The notes below the pieces were generated by a model. The model was given only the letters and a program-made list of their open reading frames with translations. It did no database searches and was not told the DNA's origin. Made by a program: the position numbers and the translations under genes. This document shows positions 23,701 to 36,407 of a DNA stretch of 64,000 bases, piece after piece. This DNA comes from Symbiodinium microadriaticum. Its lineage: Eukaryota; Sar; Dinophyceae; Suessiales; Symbiodiniaceae. Location: contig LSRX01000296.1 of assembly GCA_001939145.1 (NCBI GenBank), forward strand, positions 590,409 through 654,408. The letters are read 5' to 3'. Position 1 is the stretch's first letter. Each line of letters starts with the position of its first letter.

Positions 23701-26700
23701 AAGCCGTAACAAGCCCTGAGCCCGAACCTTCCGAGAGTTTTGGTCCTAAGCGCTCATGTGGGTTCATCCTAGGTTACCCGAAAACGGTCAAGCCTTAAAC
23801 GCTAAACCCTAAACTCCAACAGCCCTCAAACCCACCATTGTAGGACCTGAGGACCTGCCTCTTGACGACTTGCAGAATGACTTGGGTTGTCAGGCTACAG
23901 ATGATGCTCGGAATACTAACCCTAAAGCCCTAAACCTTTGTCCGCATACCCGATTTCGCCAACCGTAATCCCTAAACCCTTATCCCTGAAACCTAATCCG
24001 CAAACTGTCGGCCCCTAGTACCCAAAAGCCGAAGGCTTACAACTTCGCAAGCGATCCGTAGCAGCCCAGGACTGTTCCCCTGAGCCACGCGAACTCCACC
24101 CTTCCCAACTTCAAAAACTCACCAAACTCTACCCTAATCCCCCCTAAACCCTAATCTCTAAGCCCCAAGCCCTAGTACCCAAACCCCAAGCCCCAAACCT
24201 CACCAGCAACAGACGACATGAAGACTCGAGGCGACCTTGCGGGCTCTGAGCGACTAAAGAAGTCGGAGGCCGAAGTTTCTTGCTTCGCAGCTGAGGCTCA
24301 ACAGAGGTGTGTATGCATATAAATGAATAAACAAATAAATAAATAAATAAATAAATAAGTGTATATGTATATACACACATATGCACAGAATTATACACAC
24401 ACACACACCCACACGCGCGCTCGTGCACACACCCACAGACACAGACACAGACACAGACACAGACACAGACACAGACACAAACACAGACACAGACACAGAC
24501 ACAGACACAGACACAGACAGAGCGAGAGAGAGAGAGAGAGAGACAGACANTATATATATATATATGTGTATATATAGTTACAATTATACTTATAAATATA
24601 TAATTATATATAGTGCAACGGAGTTTTAAGTTGGGTTACCTGAAATGAAGCGATAGACTTGATGTTTCGCAAGCTTGTATCCCAAAAATCTGCCGACACC
24701 TTGCATCGCCAACCACAATCCGTAAAACCCCGACTCCTACTATGGATGCCCATAAAACGCTCTGCACCCGACGGCAGGTGACAGAGCACCAGCAGAAGGA
24801 AGCTATTGAGATCAACAGGCAAGGGCGAAAGAGAGGAGGTAGAATAGAACCATAAGTGGTAGGATCCTGATAGCAAGGATTGGAAAGCCCTGAGCCCCTA
24901 AAGCCCCGAGCCTTAAATGCCCTAAACACCCGAAGAGTGCAGACCTGCGAGGTCTGACATGATGTCATAGGGAAGACAGAGAAACCCCCTAACAAGGCTT
25001 CGGCAACCCGCCACGGAGTCCTTAAGCCCCTATTCTGAAGCCTTCCTGTGGATGGACGGGAAGAAGGGCGATGAGGCGTTGACACAAGAGTTAGATTTGG
25101 GGCCAGCGATGTTTGGTCTGGGGTTTGGGATGTAGGGTGTATGTTTAGGGTTTAGAGGTTCTTGCAAACCGGATCCTAGTGCTCTGCGTGCTTTCAGGGA
25201 TTCAAAGCGTTACAATCCGAGTCCTGATATGGTCGCGGTCTTGATGGGGGTCTACCTTGACGAGAAACTCGTCTGCTTGTGGGGGCCACTAAGTCCTAAA
25301 CCGTAGGCGTGTTACAGAATTCACAGAAACAAGGCCCGTGAGAGCGACTCGCGCAGCATTCACGGCCGGAAGCTTCCTGAACTGCTCTTTGTTTGCCTGT
25401 GTTGGAGTTCAAGTTTTCTAGGTGAGCTGCTTGGTGACAACGGTGCCGAGCTGTTTAAAATCTAGAGCATCCGGCTGATGCTTCCGGTCCGAAGCCAGGT
25501 GTTCCGTCCTTCCGGAATCCCTAATCCTGGACCCGGGCATTCCTAAACCCGGGTTTCTAATTCCAGAAGCCCTAAAGCCCAAAGGCCCCAAAAGCCCTAA
25601 GCCACAAAAAAGCAAAAAGCCTTAAACCTAAAAGGACCCTGGACCCTATAAGCCCTAACCGAGTTCCTAAGTCGCCCTAAGTCGGGTTGCCCCTGGCCAG
25701 ATCTCTCACCGCCTTGGGTGACGTGATCGAGGCCCTGAAATAGCGTGGATGTGGGATCTTTGGGGTTTCGGGTTCAGGGCTTGGGGTTCTAAGGTTCAGG
25801 GATCTGTGTTACTGGGTCCAAAGCCTTGGTTCAGTGTTCGGTGGCTTTAGGGTTGCTAACAGCTTGTGCATTGACATGGGAAGCCACTGTCCTAACCGTT
25901 CGCACGGCTAATGGTAAGAGCAGAAGGCTCTTTTGGCGGCGGCTCAAGTTTATTGGAGGCTTCAGGGCTGGAGGTTTGTAGATTTGGGCTTCGGGCTCCG
26001 TCTCCAAACTTACTGGGCCATTTTTCACTTCTCCCCTCCCGGAGCAGCGGGCCAAGTGGAGCAGGGCAAGATTGAAAGTGGCACTGGATGAGGCTCCTCT
26101 GTGACCCGCGGTCCGCCAGCGATGCGTATTGTCCTTGCGCCACTAAGGCGGTTTGGCTAACACAGTTCATGCAACCATTGTTTTGAGCGGCGTTATGTCT
26201 TTGTGGGTGTTGCCCGCGGGAAGACTCTCCACAGCAGGCCAGCGTGCTTCAATTATCCATCGCATATCGAAGGATGTGGAATTTAGGATTTCGCATGGAG
26301 GGTGTCCCTGTCTAAAGAGGGGTTTGAGAGTTAGCTCGTGGGGCTTCAGTTCACAGAGTGTCGGATTTCGCATGAAGGAGAGTAGGAGTCGGACGATTTG
26401 GGGGTATGTTTTGCAGGCTGAACAGGTCGACATATAGTCCAAGCTCCCTGCACTACACCCTATAAGGATGAACCAAGTTCCTTGTTGGCAGTCCCTGGCA
26501 GGCTTTTCTGTTGCCAGTGTGGACGTTCAACGGTTGGTTGCGAAAACGGTCGTCGTCGTGGAAGAGCCTGTCTGCAGTGAATCCAGAATTGTGTCCGTTT
26601 CTGCAGGCCCTGACCAAGGGCGGCAAGGGAGTCGTCCCCTACAGGACCTGCAATGGGAGTTCTTCTACAGGCCTAGGCAGTGACTAATGGACATGCTTCA

Positions 26701-27964
26701 AAAGCTGTACACTGGAGTGCACTCCTTGGGGTGCCTGTCAAGACATGCGCTCCAATCTTTGACATCTAGCTGGCGCCAGGAATCATAAGCTGACGCAGCT
26801 CATGCAGGACTCCTTGGGTGGAACAGTTGCCAGGTTGCAAAATCTGCTGTGTCTCGACAGGTCTTCAACATCCACGTAGGCCGTGTCGTTACAGACGCAA
26901 TTGTCATCCTCCGAGCATAAACTAGCCGCAGCACTGACTGTAGCTAAAGGTGGCCGCACAGAAAGCTAGTCTACTGCAGCAGCAGCAACATAAAGGATGA
27001 GATGCTGTCTTACGATCTTGGCCATCGTAGTGCGACAGTAGACTAAACCCATCTAAGGCCAAGACGCTAATGTTCGTGAACTGCTCACCGGCTAGTTCCA
27101 ACTTAGATGAGACGTTCATGCCGCACCGACCTGTTTGGCGGGTTTCGATTTTGAGAGCAGGCTTGTTTCAGATTTTTGTTTTGTGATGGAGTTGCGGAAT
27201 TCATTAGGTTTGGCTGATGGAGATACGGATCTTGTCGCTGCAAGCACCGAAGCGGCGACTGGTTGTGGGGCACTAGCGGAACAACAAAATCTCAGCCTGT
27301 TGCCCCTCCTTCTCCACACAGAAAATTCCCCTTGGCTAAGCTTTCCATCAAACCCTAAACCCTCAACCCTAAACCCTAAACCCCTGACCCCTGAAGCCTT
27401 CAACCTTGCCCCTACGCAGACCCTAGACCTAGTTTTCCAGGCCCCTATGATCCTCCGTGGCACTACATGTTCCGCCGTGGGCTAGCTGCCGAAAGCACAG
27501 GGGATAGGGTTTAGGGGTGCCAAAGCCAGGACAGGCAGCAATCCTGAACCGAAATCCCGAACAATATGTGCGACTTACCACTAGCATGACGATGATGGTG
27601 GGTGATGTGGTGATGATCGTCGCAGGCACCATTCAGCACGATTCAGCACCAAGCTCTCAGAACCTGTCCCCCAAAATCGAAAGCCGCAAGCCTATCCGTG
27701 CTCTGCCTTCCCTGCTTGCCCTGGGTAGGAACTCTTGACGCACTTGTACTGGGCCGTTTAAAGGAGTGTAAGAAGCAAGCCGGATTTCCCGGGTTCATAT
27801 CACAGAGCCCAGGCTTTCTTGTTGCTTGGGCATTGAAGTCTCTCAGCCCGAAATCTGCCAAGGCCCTAAACCCCCAATTCCACCCGCCAGGTCTTTAAAA
27901 TATGCGCAGCGAGCGAAGAAGATCACCAACACGGCCACAAAATCGAAGCGACTTTGGCTGCGTT
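16701..27964 (+). CDS. kinesin motor domain (kinesin-14/KCBP style), 19 exons, partial at both ends
   Basis: This is a microtubule motor ATPase. Exons: 16701-16732, 17668-17691, 18433-18479, 19245-19279, 20181-20207, 20285-20295 (tentative, 11 nt), 20645-20690, 21822-21870, 22606-22621, 22815-22869, 23103-23126, 23648-23662, 24231-24274, 24778-24818, 25701-25731, 26607-26644, 26780-26825, 27058-27119, 27891-27964. Joined in phase they read, among others, [67 protein letters not shown] (switch I), [15 protein letters not shown] (switch II), [56 protein letters not shown] and [12 protein letters not shown] (neck). The [10 protein letters not shown] and AKTLMFVN forms favour kinesin-14, by family knowledge. 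The P-loop (GQTGSGKT) exon was not found upstream between 15.1 and 16.7 kb, and the tail after the neck is not traced. The last exon may end earlier, at a GC donor near 27934. Confidence 0.9.
17512..17640. repeat. dispersed short element, family 2, double copy
   Basis: GGAGCTCCTCATTGTAACTA, CCCCCTAATACCCTATTCTA and TTGAGGCTCCTATAGTAACC, with the middle word repeated at 17610. It ends 27 bp before the kinesin exon at 17668. Confidence 0.65.
17766..17820. repeat. (TA)n, 17-base assembly gap and G run
   Basis: TA repeat 17766-17795, Ns 17796-17812, then eight Gs. The gap size is likely arbitrary. It lies in the kinesin intron 17692-18432. Confidence 0.95.
18000..18150 (+). repeat. degenerate telomere-type repeat
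   Basis: GGGTTTAGG units with variable G and T counts in the kinesin intron before exon 18433. Confidence 0.7.
20537..20633. repeat. inverted telomere-type block
   Basis: (CCCTAAA)n is followed directly by (TTTAGGG)n and then one CCCTAAACC, ending 12 bp before the kinesin exon at 20645. Confidence 0.8.
20800..20895. repeat. dispersed short element, family 2
   Basis: ATTCCTTGTTATAAGTATAG, TCTTCTAATGATTGAGGGCC, then CTACATTAGG, matching the family-2 end. It lies in the kinesin intron 20691-21821. Confidence 0.6.
21701..21812. repeat. dispersed short element, family 2, fullest copy
   Basis: TTGGGGCCTCCTGATTATAG, an internal ATTATAACTATAG, ATACCCCAAAACCCTATTCT, and a TTTAAGGCTCCCCCA end. It stops 10 bp before the kinesin exon at 21822, so its right end supplies the splice-acceptor region. 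Confidence 0.65.
22262..22460. repeat. GATA/GACA tetranucleotide array
   Basis: GATA units mixed with GACA and GGTA, in the kinesin intron 21871-22605. The 160-codon minus ORF across it is a repeat translation. Confidence 0.95.
23325..23585. repeat. degenerate GTN trinucleotide array
   Basis: Long run of GTA, GTG, GTC and GGA triplets in the kinesin intron 23127-23647; the overlapping ORFs are low complexity. Confidence 0.9.
24315..24615. repeat. compound microsatellite (AAAT, CA, ACAGAC, GA, TA)
   Basis: Five simple repeats in series, with a single N at 24550, in the kinesin intron 24275-24777. Confidence 0.95.
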
Positions 27965-29622
27965 GTAAGGCCTCCGGCCCGCTAGCTTGAGGTAGGAAAA
28001 TGTCACTCCCTTCTCCCTTTTGCGAGGAGGTCGTACCCGGCCTCTCTTATGGGCCCTGGGTTTGATGAGAGAAAGCCGATGCCACGGATGCCAAACTTAC
28101 ATCTCAAAGTCTGTGCCACCCTTGGCAGAATTCTGCCACCTGCCAGCCCACAGCGGAACTCCCTGAAGGGAATGCCCAACCGCCAAATGCCAGTGGCATT
28201 TGTGCTCGCTACGGCAAGAGGAGCCTCGTGGATCCAGATGGCCGCCATTCCTTGTCTCAAGCTCAAACGGAGCCTGCCGGGTGTCGAGCTTGGAGGAAAT
28301 GCGTACCAAGCCATATTGCGACGCGCAGAAGACGGCGTCGGGCGTGAGTCCGTTACCTCTTCCTACAGCATCAGAGTCCTTTCGTCTTGTGACAGTGTTG
28401 GTAAATGCGGCGGCGTTGAATCCTTTAGAGCTCTATACAGCCTTGTACGATAGCAATATCCGAATCCGTACAAAGCACCCGTGTATGTTCGTGAAGTCCG
28501 GAAAAATCCTGTTATGCTCCTCTTTGCAGAGATTTTCGAATTCAGCGTGTTTCTTGGGCATGCAGCACGTTCTGAGCTGTGGGTACGCTCCTCCATTGCT
28601 GTTTCACTGTCTTTGCTTTGTCACTTGGTGTGGTTGTTTGATATTTCGAGCACCTGGTTATGTGCTCGGTTGTTTGGTCTTTTCTTGTCTCTTGCTTCGA
28701 AGGGGTGTTTCAGGCTAGGAAGTTCAAGACTGCAGGTGTTTGTTACGCCTGTTGTACGTGGGCTCAGTCTCCAAATCAGGAGGTTGAACGGTGCTGTGTG
28801 CTAGCTGCTAGTAGTCAGAGTTTCTTCAACGGTTCATGGTTGGGGCCTGCATATGTACTTACAGTATAGGCTATAGGGTGGCCCTTCGGATTTGTTCATC
28901 AGTTTGTCCTCATGTTCCCGCGGTAGGCCACAAAACCGCCTAAACATGTGACGCTAAAGCCGATAATCTAGGACCCTAAACCCGATATCCTAACCCGAGG
29001 GACTCTGGATTTGGAGCTTGGTTTGGGGCAGGAGGGAGGATGATACACCGTAGACCCCAGGTCGACATCCTGTGTAGACGTCCGCCATAGTTGTACTGCC
29101 ACATACCTATGTTTCGCCATCCCTCTACTACGCAATGGTCGGAGTCTGTCTCTTGTGAAACTACAGAACCAGATCTTTCGTTGTTCCGCGGTCTGGGTAG
29201 ACCCCTGAACCTTGACGAAGCCTCTACCTGAAAAGGCCGAACCCCCAAACCCAAAGCGCTGAACGATCTCCGGAAGCCAAGGTAAATTGATCGGCGTGGA
29301 TCTTCTCTTCCCGTTAGTGTTGGTTCTTTTCCGCAAGCTTGTCAATCAGCGCTCGGCAGAAAGGATAAGGTTCTTCTACTTCTCCTGTACAGATCCTTGA
29401 ACTAGTTTTGCACAGCAGTATTCTGCACACAATGCCCCAGTAGTTTGGATTGCACAAGGGCCGTGGGACTTTGCAAGTTAGGTTTTACCTAAGCTTTTCC
29501 GGAACTTGGATTGTGTCTTGGGTGCTCGGCACCAAAAACCTCTAGTCTCGAAGCCCCAAGACCGCAAGGTTTAGTGTTGAGTACCAGCCTGTGAATCTGA
29601 GTTGCTCAACGTTCTTTGCCAG

Positions 29623-29685
29623 GAGTAGGATCCTACTGTGCTAGCTTGGAAGACGCTCGCGTGTCCGTGACCAGCACTTGGATAG
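29623..29685 (+). other. candidate exon, unassigned
   Basis: CAG|G start and TAG|GT end; reads VGSYCASLEDARVSVTSTWI. Sites and codon use fit; no family recognised. Confidence 0.3.
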
Positions 29686-29799
29686 GTCATTTGCCGGCCT
29701 GGGGCTTGACAAGCTGTGTACATGTCAGCAAAGCAGCCGTGATACCCTGTTCACACAGTAACAAGCTCAAGCATCACCTCTCCTTCGTGGCGATTGTGG

Positions 29800-30110
29800 T
29801 GACGACAGCGATGGCGACAAAACACGACGATGGAGACTTGCATGGTGATGTTGATGATGGCTTTGATGATGGCTTTGATGATGGTGATGATGATCGTGAC
29901 GATGACGATGATGAACAGTGTGATGGTCATGACGGCGATGAAGATGATGCTGGTGATGATCGCGATGCTGCTGCTGATGATGATGATATTCATGATGATG
30001 GGGATGACAGTGATAACCACATTGAACTCAGAGTTGTGTTTGTTAGGATGATGATGATGATGACGACGATGATGATGATGATGATGATGACGGCGACCGA
30101 AGAAGATGCG
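29800..30110. repeat. GAT/GAC trinucleotide array
   Basis: Degenerate GAT-rich block giving Asp-rich or Met-rich reading in different frames, so ORFs here are artefacts. Confidence 0.9.
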
Positions 30111-31184
30111 ATGCTCTGCTTGTTAGCTTGCCTGCCTTGGTGCTCGGCGATGATGGTGACGATGATAAGGGCGTGGACACAGTGATAATGATGACGAGAG
30201 TAGTGACAATGATTATGCCCGGGTCCTAACTCTTGTTCTTGTCGTTCGTGGCCAGTGGCGCCGGTAGCAGTGGAGTGGTGGCATCGACAGTAATTGTGTT
30301 GGCCACTGGTTGCCTTCATAGCACCCACGCTAACCCATAAAATCACAGAATTCAGCCACATACGACGCATGCCCATGACCATCAACTTATCATCCAGTGT
30401 TCATCGTCACTGCAACAAAAAGGAGGAACAACTAGTTTAGGCCTCACGCCCTAGCAATCCGAGGGAGGTCTTGTCGACTAGAGAGCCCTCTCCCCAACCT
30501 AAGCAACAACATGTTCAGAATGGCTTTTTTGTCAAAACCTATCCACAAAACAGAACCTTGCAGTGGACCATCTAAGTCTGTTCATGGCAATCACGGCCTT
30601 CGTCTGTGTCGGTTTGACGTGGAGCTCGTCGCCCCTAAGGGGCGATCCTCTCGGAGTTGGTAAAGTGGAGCCTGTGCCACGGGTTTCAGGTTTAGGGTGC
30701 TTAGGGTTTAGTGGTCGTGAAAGGTTGGCATCCGATTCTTGCGTGGTTTCTTGCGGTCACGGGCTACAAGCAACGGTTTTGGCATGCAGAGTGTAGGCTT
30801 ACAGGCAGAAACGAACGGCTCATCTAGGGCCCGACAACCTTCTTGTTTCGGGAAGGCGGTTACCGTTTTGTAGTGTATTCCTGGTGGGGTTCCAAAGCTT
30901 TCCCGTGTCAGTGCTTCACGAGTTGCCTTTCAATTAGGAGCTGGAGGAGTTAATGTCTCAATGTTTGGAAAAAGCACCTACTTGCAACTCCAGTCTCCGC
31001 AAAGAAACCATTCCTACGTGTCCGATGGCTAAGTCCTGTACCCTGAACACCTCTGAACCACGGGTAATTGAACATACGAGAGCAGTGGACAAGAGTAATG
31101 TCTCGATTGAAATTTCAGGGAACTTGTGAGCAAAACTCACACTCTAAACCCCTAAACGCGATCCTTTGTAGGGCTTACATCAAG

Positions 31185-31414
31185 GACCCAGATGTTGTGA
31201 AACTCCCGTATGGACGTTCTCAAGATGAACCTTGCAGTCATCAGTTTGGCACCGGAAGTGCCGTTGCGATGGCTACGATGTCGAGAACAGTGGTGGTAAA
31301 TACAAGGAGTTTGATGAAGGTGTTGACTGGCAACTCATTCATAAACGTCGCCGTCACAAGTGGTACTGCTTTACGGCTCTTGTGCCTGTTATCGCTTTTG
31401 TGGTTTTTGGCTGA
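31185..31414 (+). other. candidate exons ending in a transmembrane-like C-terminus
   Basis: After GTAG|G the + strand reads AYIKDPDVVKLPYG. A second frame, opening after CAG near 31232, reads CRCDGYDVENSGGKYKEF and ends HKWYCFTALVPVIAFVVFG with a stop at 31412-31414, a hydrophobic tail preceded by HKRRR. The two frames differ, so an intron or frameshift would be needed. Not recognised. Confidence 0.25.
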
Positions 31415-31724
31415 GTTTCAGTTGGTTTTTGTTGTTGGAGTATCAGAGGAATACGGCCAGACTCAGTGATAATTGACCTTGCGCCGCGGGGTGTTGGCTG
31501 GCATCGTGGTCCGAGCCTAGTTTTCTTTGGCATCAAGGATAGACCCGAAGCCCAAAGATCCACTTCGTCACGAAAGCCCAAATACCGAAGCGGCAGTCCC
31601 GAACACGAGCTTCGACTTGTGCTCGTACTGAAGCCTTTTAGCCGAAGGGAGCAGCCCTCTAGCTAGCAAGAGGTGGAGCCGGTTTATTGCCAATCTCTAG
31701 GAGAATCAAGGTTGAAGGCGGGTT

Positions 31725-31815
31725 CAAGATAAATATAAATATAAATACAAAGTATAAATATGAAAACAAACATAGATAGACATATAAATAGATAAAATAT
31801 AGAAAGGATAAATAA
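31725..31815. repeat. AT-rich ATAAAT-type repeat
   Basis: Imperfect ATAAAT and ATAGAT units. Confidence 0.8.
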
Positions 31816-32890
31816 TTGTATTATTGTTTACAGTGTTTGGTGACAGGATCTGAGTTCCGTTCCTTCAGCACATGAAGAGGGATTGCCGTCCCCTTGTAAG
31901 CTTGTAAAGCATAGAGTCATAGAGGTTACGATTCCTCCGACACATTCATCCCCGCTACGAAAAGAGCCGCAGACGAGCCGTAGAGGAGCCTTTAGCTCAG
32001 AAGATGCTCGTTGCCTTAGGCCTCCTCGGCCTCACCTTCCACCGCATGGTAATGCGGCGGTCTAGGGGTCATGAGGTCTAGGGTTTGGGGCTGTAGTAAG
32101 GAGCCTCGATAGGTATAGAAAATGCCAGTACCGAGCACAGTTGATACGACGAACCGCGGCGCCAACACCCCACTCTAGTGCCTCTGGAAAGCCAGACAGA
32201 TGCAAAGGCGCAGTCCCAGGTGAGCTTTCCGGGGTAAATCGCAATTCCAATAGCCTGAAGCCACAAAAATCCATTGCCCTAGGCCCTAGACTCTACGAAT
32301 CTGGAGGTGGGAAGTATCGCAAAGACCCTACCCACTCAAACAACAACTTGCAATATACTCAATATGCTATATACCTTTCTACTCTACTGTCTACTCTATC
32401 TGCTACGTTCTAACATTTATACTAGGCCCAAGCCCTGGGTCCAAATGCCACGGGCGTTCGGTCAAAGTGTTAAGTTTTGGGGACGTTTTGGAGGGTTTTA
32501 CGGTCTAAGGGCTTTTGAGGTTTAGGACCTTAGGAGTTAAGCATCGTGTCGAGCGGTTGAATGTAGCTTCCTTATTTGCAGCATCACCGGACTTAGCCGG
32601 TTATGCTTCGGGGTTCAAGTTTCCTACCTTGGCATTGAGTCTACTGGGGAGTTGTTTCCATCACGCCGATTTCCTCCCGGTGCACGGGTTCTAGACACCC
32701 ACCAAAGGCCCACGACTTGTGTACCGACTTTCGCTTTTCTCTTCCGAGGAGAATGTGTGTTTCAGTTGTTACACGAGCTGTGCTAAATTCTGACGCCTCA
32801 TGGAAACTCTTACAGAGTCCCTTATATAGTATCCTTTTATAGGTCCCTTTCTGGGTCCTTTCTCGGCTAGGTTCAAGGATCTCCTCCAAG

Positions 32891-33432
32891 GTTGCGGCAC
32901 CCTTAAGAAATCGCATCCTGGTTTGGGCCAGGTTGCCGATGGAATGGTTGAAAAGCAGGAACTAGGTATGCACTCTGATAGGGAACCACCCGGAGGACGG
33001 CGATTTTGAAGGGTCGTGAGTACTTGAACTACTTTGGGCTTACGTAGGGTTTGCAAAGATGCGACGCAGGTCAAAAAGGAACCAGCATGGTTTCCAACAT
33101 GTTAACGCTGCATGTACATATGTAGTGAAGGTACGGATGGTTCTAAGTCCGTCGGCAACCTGTTTGATATCCTGCACGTAGTCTAGAAAGACTTGATAAG
33201 TTCCGGCAAGCTGAAAATCCATCCTCAAACATTCCAATCCCGAGAAGTGAACCCATGTACGCAGATTTCACCTTGGACTCCTAGACCGCAGCCCCCATAA
33301 CCCCTACGCCCACACCCTAAACACTAAACACTCAACCCTAAACCCTAGCCCTAAACTCATCCTGGGACGATGTTCCCGCAGGGTCTCTCGCGACCTGTGC
33401 CTTGCACGAAGTGCGGATGCAATGCCTGACAG
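32891..33432 (+). other. cluster of candidate exons, unassigned gene
   Basis: 32891-32931 reads VAAPLRNRILVWA and leaves AG. The stretch starting after AAG at 33059 would then begin R-CDAGQKGTSMVSNML. 33131-33177 reads TDGSKSVGNLFDILH with a GT donor. 33382-33432 reads VSRDLCLARSADAMPD with a GA donor. Phases agree for the first pair only. No family recognised; antisense reading of 33131-33177 is also open. Confidence 0.3.
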
Positions 33433-34343
33433 GATTCTTCATATCCCAAGTAGAGTATAGTAAACCCGCCAAAGTTGGAAACCGGTTTAAGGACAAATAG
33501 TGCTGGGATTCCCTATACACTACTCTTAAGGACTGAGGCTATTGGGTTTCCAAATTGCGGGCTTCTACTGTAATGGGTTCCTTTGAGGGTGCTATACCCG
33601 TTCCATGTAGCAGCATAAATAATCATCACAATGGGGTATGTTACAATAGAGCCCGCATGGTGAAGCATCATCTGCTCCTGTCCCCTTTCTAGGGATTTGT
33701 CACTGGCATGTTACCGTTTGGGTGCTGTCCCCAAAACCCTACAGCTAATGTTTAGGTGCCTGGAAGAGACCCCGTCGACGATTCGGGTTCTGTAAGATTT
33801 CTTAAGCCTGACATGGGGCTTTCTAAATTTTGGGATCGAGGGCCAGTGACTTCTTGGGGTTTTTGGGCTTGGGTCTGGATCTTTGGGGTTCGTTGGTTGT
33901 AGGGTTTGCTTAGGTTGAGGGGTGATATAAGAGATGCGAAATTCGTAGCTGGTAGAGATTTCTGATACAAAGCCTACATCTGGCCAGCTTCTGTTTCCTG
34001 TCAGTAAGCTAACCCAAGGCTCCTGTGAAGTCGCAGGCTTTGCATCGGCACTTCGTGGCCCGGATCTATATATCTCCATGTGTGAAAAAACACGGGCTAC
34101 AGCCTGGAACGGCGCTCACGAAGCCTTCCCCAATCAGTGGATTCACATCCTGGAGTACCAAATTGCACATTCTGAAACCGGAGATTCTAAGCATTAGTTG
34201 CCCATTTCAGCTGAGTGGGTAGTCTTCGACCTAGATGAATGTGTATATATATATATACACACTTATTTATGTAACTATTTATTTATGCTCCAATTTAATC
34301 CAGGGTCGTTAACTTCCTTGGGGCGGGAATCCGAGTAAGTAAG

Positions 34344-34397
34344 GTGCCCCACCAGCAGTTCTCGCAGACGCCCTCCGCCAACAGCCACCTTTTTTTT
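34344..34397 (+). other. candidate exon, unassigned
   Basis: TAAG|G start and GTAAGC donor; 18 codons, VPHQQFSQTPSANSHLFF. Confidence 0.3.
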
Positions 34398-35429
34398 GTA
34401 AGCCCATGCATCTGTCAGGCCGGGCCATACAGGTTAAGGCCCGAAAAAAGCCAAGAAGGAACAAAAACAGCCGCGCGACGGCGAAGCTGCCTAGGTTTCC
34501 TGTTTTGGGGTTCCAGGGTTTATGGGTCAGGGTCTAGGGTTTTTTAGGGTTCTTAGGGTTTTGGAGATTCAGGGCCGGCCCCTGAGATTAACAGACGTAC
34601 CCTTGTAGCCGACCTTAACTCCGAAGGCCAGAACTCTCTAGGGTCCGGAAAGCCCAACTTTATGTGCCCGAGAACCTACGCGATTTTCGGGATGCTAAGG
34701 CCAAAACTGAACCCGACTCGAAACCGCATAAACCCTAAACGCTAACCCATGGTCCTGAACCGCAGAAAGACCCACTGTTGGCTCCGTTTCGCAATCAGCT
34801 GCGACAGCGGGGGGCTGTTGGCAAATTCTAGGGTCCCCTGGAAGTCCATGTCGGCTAGTCCCATACACGTGTTTGACAGTGTAGTTGGCTTTTTTTGTTG
34901 GGCCAGCTATTGTCCAGAAGAGCCTCGTCACCCCCTAAGGACAACTGGGGAGCCTCCTTTGTGAAGAGCTCCATACACACTAAAAACCTATCGGCCCTAA
35001 ACTCTGCAAACCCTAAACCCTAAACTCTGCAAGAACCAGCGTGAGACCTTCCGGGGCTCTACATTTCAACAGCCCCCTCGGTGCCCCACCGTCGGAAGGC
35101 GCCTTCTCGAAGCAGAGAAGCGGTCGCCTGCCGGCGGTGAGGGGGAGAAAGTACAGGCATTGGCAACTTCTTCCTTACAGGAAACCACAAGAATTACCGT
35201 TTAGAGCTCAGGGCAGTGTTGTATCTAGTAGCTTTAGTAGGGGACGCCTGTCTCTCTCAATTCCGTTCTCTCATCTTCTCTGTGTTTTGGGGCTCGGGCT
35301 TCCCTTCCTAAACGAGTTAGGCTCTCTGTGTGGTCCAGGTACGGTCTTGGGTTTTTTTTGCACAGCGTGGCAAGGGCCCGTTTTGCGGCATGATGCCCGG
35401 GGTCCTGGTTCAGTTTTCTCCCTGGCTCT

Positions 35430-35512
35430 GTATAATATAATATAATATAATATAATATACTATACTATACTATACTATAATATAATATAATATAATATAA
35501 TATAATATAATA
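35430..35512. repeat. TATAA pentanucleotide array with internal TATAC block
   Basis: TATAA units flank a central run of TATAC units. Confidence 0.95.
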
Positions 35513-36407
35513 CAATTCAGCAGTTGCTGCACTTGCCAAACTACCGTCGACAAACGTTGCGTTATCGAGTATCTGGCGATTCACGCCGAACAGACACAGG
35601 AAGAATGCCTGTGCATCGCGTAAAACAGCACCGGCGATGCTCAAATAAACATGAGCTAGGCCACACTTTCGGCCTGGGGGACAGGATTGTAAAAGATCTA
35701 CGCTTTAGACTTGGAGTTATGGTCTTGAGATTTGCGCAGGGAGCACCACCCCAGTTGCTCCCGCATCAGCTCCGACGACTCTTAAATTTTCGGTACTTGT
35801 ATCTGTGTCCTCCAATCGGGGCTGGGTGGGGATTTGGCAAGAGGCCTCTTTCCTCGTTGGATCCTTGCACCGCGGCCTGCAGTCAGAAAGTGCTAGAAGC
35901 AGCTTTGGGGTGCCTGTAGTCTAGGTGCTGGATCCCGAGTACATGATAGTAAGCAGTAAGTAGAAGCAACCTTAAACCCGAAAGCTTGAATCCTAAACCC
36001 TCGCAGCCATGATCATAAGCCAGAAGGAGTGCTACGTCCACAGCAAAGATGGAGGGCTTGGTGGTGCTGATGTTGCCCTGCTGCACACACTCATCCATGC
36101 ACCCTCAACCCAAATTCCTAGACCCAAACCCCACAACCCCTGCTCATCCTTAAAGATTTGTGCACCCTGCCTAGGCTTCTGGATCCATCAACCCTTCCAG
36201 CCCCAAACCCGCGCGCCCCAAGCTTCAAAGAAATCCTCTGTTCCCGGGCGAAAGCTGGAGGGTTCAGGGACAAGCATCCCTGAAAGACAGCCGCTACCAG
36301 TGCCATCCTCTGAGGGGAGTCTTGCAAAAGAAGCGAGCAGTGATGGGGTCCAGGGCTTAAGCGCCTCTGAGGGAAGGGCTCACCGGGATGGAGCCCGAAA
36401 CCCCAAC

